From: Chamaecyparis obtusa
Lineage: Eukaryota; Streptophyta; Pinopsida; Cupressales; Cupressaceae
Assembly (NCBI GenBank): GCA_027943335.1
Contig: BSBK01007858.1
Location: 116,001-180,000 of the forward strand
Reading direction: 5' to 3'
Length of the DNA stretch: 64,000 nt
The notes beneath the pieces were generated by a model. It had not been told where the DNA came from. It did not search any database and saw only the letters and a program-made list of their open reading frames with translations. Shown here in pieces: positions 60,480 to 64,000 of this stretch (position 1 is its first letter; the number at the start of each line of letters is the position of its first letter). Both the position numbers and the translations under genes were made by a program.

Positions 60480-61620
60480 AACTTTTCATCAACTTCAATA
60501 TATTTTAACCATGTAAGCAATGTAACCAACAACCATAGAAAGATATTCATACACAATAACACAATGACACGAGATATGTTAACTAGGGAACCTCTTGATC
60601 AAAGAGTAAACCCAAGTGGGAATGATGCCCACAAAAGATGCACTAATATGAAAGTTCTTTGTGAGAGGATGGACTCTATTAGGAGTCTTATGAAATACAT
60701 TCAGTACATATGAGTCCCTATTAGGATACTTTGAATCCTTGCTAAAACATTCTAACTCTGTTAGGATTTATGGAAGACAGAAGGACCCACTACCCAAACA
60801 ACTTCAATGGAAAGATCACTGAACACACTGTCCAACTGATCTCTATATTATTCAACAAAATAATATCAAAAGATTCCTGATCTTAACAACTTGTTAACTC
60901 TCCTTTGACTATGCCAAACTGCACCAACTGCTTCATCAGATCTCAATACTAGATCTGTGTACTTCGCATATCCTCTTTCAACAAGTATTCATAAATCTAC
61001 AATCCACTTTCACAATCTTTACAATTCAATTACACATTCTTACATTACAACAAGGAATACATTCCTTCATTTATACCACACTTGAGTAATTACAAATGAG
61101 TCGGCATACAAATTACAAAATAAAATTTTCCACATGTTATACAAAAATTACACAAAATTGTCAGCTTCTAATTAAGATAACTCTTCACTCATGTGACCTC
61201 AAACTTTGCACTCACATCCACCTCACTATCAACATGTCTTCTACTACTCCATAACTACACATGATCAAATTCAATCCTGATTAGGAGATATCATCTAAGT
61301 TCCACAAACCTCTACTTATGAACACTGCCTAAATACTGCTTCCACTGATTTCCTCATAACTATCATGAATAAATGAATTTTCATATGCACTCTTAACCAC
61401 AATCATATAACACATCATAGAGTAATTCCTCAACATCACATAGCTTGATCTTTAATATCCCACGTGCGCTAACTCAAACACTATCTGCTCTTCTCTGCTA
61501 ATCTCCAATAGATCATTGTGTTGACATCAATGACAATCATAGTCATGAATGCAACAACAATTGCTATAGAATGGCTATGAATACTCCCCCATAGGTTATA
61601 TTTAGCATTCATTCCTAAAA
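60480..61620 (-). repeat. 5' LTR of copia H, end truncated
   Basis: Matches about 57155-58292. The last base pairs read TAAAA in place of TAACA, a single change in the terminal CA. The segment equivalent to 57090-57154, which includes the G-run motif, is missing together with the PBS. Confidence 0.87.
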
Positions 61621-62930
61621 CCTTTAACCCAATTTGCATCATTACATTTCATATTTTCATTCAGTAAAATTGATCCTTTACCTTTCATAGGGCATGGAGC
61701 ATCATTGCCAAATCTACCAAATCCTCCATCATACTCTTCTAGATTATCAAACATGTCAATCACCAGTCATATATATGATGTGAACATCCAGTATCAATAA
61801 TCCACAGGTCAAGTTTACTTACATGAGAAACAAATGCTTTTTCATCTTCATACTTTTCTTCATCAGATTCTTCCTTTACTACAACATAGACAACTTCATA
61901 TCCTTCTTCAGTATCATCAAATTCATCATCAGTTACAACTTCTTCAGCTAGGTAGCAAGACTTCTTACCTTTGTCCTTGTAATCTCTAAATCTTTGGTGT
62001 CGGTTGTCTCTTTTGTTTATCATTCTTGTCATTGTCAAGACAACTAGATGCAATATGACCAATCTTAAATTACAATTAAAACATTTCAAAGGTAGTTTTC
62101 CTTTGTAGTTTCCTTTACCTCTCGATAGTCTTCTATCCAGTAATGCCTCTAACTCTTCTTGTTCTTTTTCCTTATTCAGAATACTATCATATTCATTTCC
62201 ATATGAACTACTATGAGTCTCTTTATCTTTTCTTGTTGTACCAATGCTTAGAGATGACTTGAATGCAGTTTCAATTATCGATAGACTATTATGATAATTA
62301 CTTAACTCAAATGCAGTCATCTTACCGATTGGGGCTTCAATGGTAACAACATTATTTAGTATAGATCTCAATTCCTAAATAGCAGATACTCTTATAGCAT
62401 ACTTAGAAGAAAGAGTTCTTAGAATTTTACTTACCACTTCTTCATTAGTTAATGTTCCACCAGCACCTCTAATGGCACTCACAACTTCCTTGATTCTACT
62501 GCTATATTGTGTTATGTTTTCTTCATCCTTCATTCTCATTTCATCATACTTTCCCCTAAGACTATCACCTTTGCCTTTTGTACATGTTGATCTCCTCCAT
62601 ATATCAATGTAAGCCTATCCCACATCTCTCTTGAATTAACATAGTCTTTAACATCATTGAATTCAACATTGGAGAGGGAAGAAGCAATCTCTATCATAAC
62701 CAAGTTATGTTCCTACTTTTCTCTCATTTGATCAATTGCCATAGGTCCGGGAGGCGGTGGAGTGTAGTCATTAGTCAAAAGATTCAGTGAATATTCTCCA
62801 ATTCCAGATAGATACAATCTCATTATGTTTTTCCATGTAGAGAAACTTTCCTTGTTCAACTTAGGTACCTCTCTCTTATACATCTTTGGATCTTTTACTG
62901 AAGTCTTTTAAACTTATCTCTTATGAGTAC
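61621..62930 (-). pseudogene. Copia G gag and protease start
   Basis: Gag of the copia UBN2 type: LNKESFSTWKNIMRLYLSG near 62850, then IEIASSLSNVEFNDVKDYV and ENITQYSSRIKEVVSAIRG, with the open part at 61760-62371. A zinc knuckle starts LKCFNC near 62080, but a frameshift destroys the rest. The protease active site is intact as LWIIDTGCSHH near 61780. Sequence then runs to GKGSILLNENMKCNDANWVKG at the H insertion point. Confidence 0.87.
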
Positions 62931-62933
62931 TTA

Positions 62934-62945
62934 GCTCTGATACCA
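62934..62945 (-). promoter_or_regulatory. Primer binding site of copia G (initiator tRNA-Met)
   Basis: Minus strand TGGTATCAGAGC, the classical copia PBS complementary to initiator tRNA-Met, two bases from the LTR end. Confidence 0.95.
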
Positions 62946-62947
62946 AT

Positions 62948-64000
62948 TGTTGGATTATGGAGAGTGGGGGGTGAATCAGTAATCCCTAATTCTAAATACC
63001 TAAAAAAATTCTTTGATAAACTTCGTAGAAGCTTGGTAAACTAAACTTTATTATTTACCGACAACAATAAATAAACTATAAAAATCAGTAAATCATTCAC
63101 ATAAATCATTTACAACATGTAACACCAATAATTAACATAGAAAACCATCTTTGGAAAAAACCACTGTGAGACTTGTCACCCACTAAGAAAATACTCTTAT
63201 GAAGCACACCTGGTTAAGAGCCAATCTTGTTAAAGATTATAATGCACACTATTAGGTGTGACCCAGTTAAGGGATTTACCTTAGATCTATTAGGATCTTC
63301 ACCCTATTAAGAGTGGAATTGCTAGAGAGCTTCAAACACTCTTTAGAATTGTACCTTTTTCAAGGATTTTATAATAAGACTGTTAACTCCACTATGTTAA
63401 GAGATTTCTCTGTTACAAATGCTAGTAAGAAATAGTAAATAAATTGACCTATAAATTGGCAACTATCTTTTCTCAATCAGATCCTTGTGCACTCTTCAAT
63501 CTTCACTTCAATTCTTCATTATCCACTGGCTTCAACACTTCACCAAATCTTTCTTTTCCACTTGGAATCTCTTTGTTCCTTTTTCACTGCAACAGTCGGT
63601 GGCCCTTCAACTATTCAATTTTCCAGTCATTTGTTCATACAAATCCATCTTTTATATAGACAATTTTTCCCTTTTAATCTCCTTTATTACATTTTCCTTT
63701 AGTCAACCTTAACCATCCAATTCATTATACCTTGAATCTGGATCTCGGTAACACATTTTATTTTTACCTAGGAACTTGAACTTTTCTTGAAACTTGTTCC
63801 ATCTCTTTTTGTTGTTTAGATCTTGTCGTAGATCTTGACCTTGAATTTTTCTATTTGTAGATATCTTGTAACTAACTTTCCTTTTCATCATGATCATCCA
63901 ACTCATCATAGCTATTCATTAAATTTTGATTCAATCCTTATTTAATATTTGTTCCTCACTCGGTGTTCTCTATTTGAATTTTAGTTAACTTCACTTAGTG
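62948..64000 (-). repeat. 5' LTR of copia G (runs off the window)
   Basis: On the plus strand it starts TGTTGGATTATGG, followed by the G run and TGAATCAGT near 62966-62980. A minus-strand TATA box (TATATAAAAG) lies near 63650. No terminal CCAACA is seen before 64000, so it continues beyond the window. Overlapping small ORFs at 63444-63712 are not considered genes. Confidence 0.85.

Larger units (their letters stand above)
57090..61620 (-). mobile_element. 5'-deleted Ty1/copia element H inside G
   Basis: The target duplication CCTTT lies at 57085-57089 and 61621-61625, and G reads through when H is removed. The 3' LTR (57090-58292) is complete. The 5' LTR (about 60480-61620) lacks its last 65 or so bases and is joined directly to the integrase-RT linker. 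PBS, gag, protease and integrase are missing. This is the same kind of deletion as in F, with different breakpoints. Confidence 0.9.
54933..64000 (-). mobile_element. Ty1/copia element G (outermost, minus strand), host of C and H
   Basis: From right to left on the minus strand: 5' LTR (62948 to beyond 64000), PBS for initiator tRNA-Met, gag, protease, integrase (interrupted by H) and RT. RT stops at 54933 in the phrase GTPMYT, exactly where element C begins. Its RNase H and 3' LTR should therefore lie left of the window, beyond the 5' end of C. Many stops and frameshifts make it the oldest-looking copia copy here. Confidence 0.8.

Noticed and set aside
54933..64000. Direct repeat 57155-58292 and 60480-61620 as a local tandem duplication
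   Set aside because: The copies have LTR ends, flank a copia RT and RNase H on the minus strand, and are bounded by the target duplication CCTTT, so they are LTRs.

Overview
The window is plant nuclear DNA made entirely of LTR retrotransposons. No host gene, rRNA or intact tRNA gene was found. Evidence for a plant source: Ty3/gypsy Tat-lineage elements with a second (archaeal-like) RNase H, a chromodomain Ty3 element, Ty1/copia elements primed by initiator tRNA-Met, and a relic resembling plant tRNA-Arg. A repeat-rich genome such as a conifer is an inference, not shown.

Boundaries (LTR ends, primer binding sites, polypurine tracts, target site duplications) give a nested layout that accounts for all 64 kb. 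The outermost element is copia element G (minus strand, open at the window edge). Tat element C (plus strand) sits in G's reverse transcriptase; its 3' LTR ends at 54932. Inside C are three insertions: chromovirus K (3' end 1-1908, in the C leader), Tat element A (2266-20138, TSD AAGCT, in C gag) and element B (20204-47420, TSD CTAAT, also in C gag). B is on the minus strand, has 3 kb LTRs and encodes no recognisable retrotransposon protein. B is interrupted by Tat element D (24132-43119, TSD GCTAC). D is interrupted in its RT by an AT-rich insert E (32534-33711) and in its integrase by a 5'-deleted copia element F (35194-39150, minus). A second 5'-deleted copia element H (57090-61620, minus, TSD CCTTT) lies in G near the start of integrase. 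The chain G > C > B > D > F is five levels deep.

Tat elements A and D keep the order gag, protease, G-patch, RT, RNase H, archaeal RNase H, integrase. C has lost RT, both RNases H and the integrase core. Every coding region carries stop codons or frameshifts, so nothing here looks able to move alone.

The most unusual content is noncoding or accessory. (1) A carries, antisense to itself and between integrase and 3' LTR, a 642-codon plant mobile domain (PMD) gene relic in one unbroken frame, with a possible TATA box of its own. (2) A, C and D share a tandem series of RNA hairpins just after integrase, with GNRA loops and stems that keep pairing while their sequence changes. (3) B encodes an acidic protein of unknown type with an internal duplication, and a tRNA-Arg relic abuts its 3' LTR although its PBS matches the same tRNA. 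(4) Short element-specific repeats sit in the Tat leaders.
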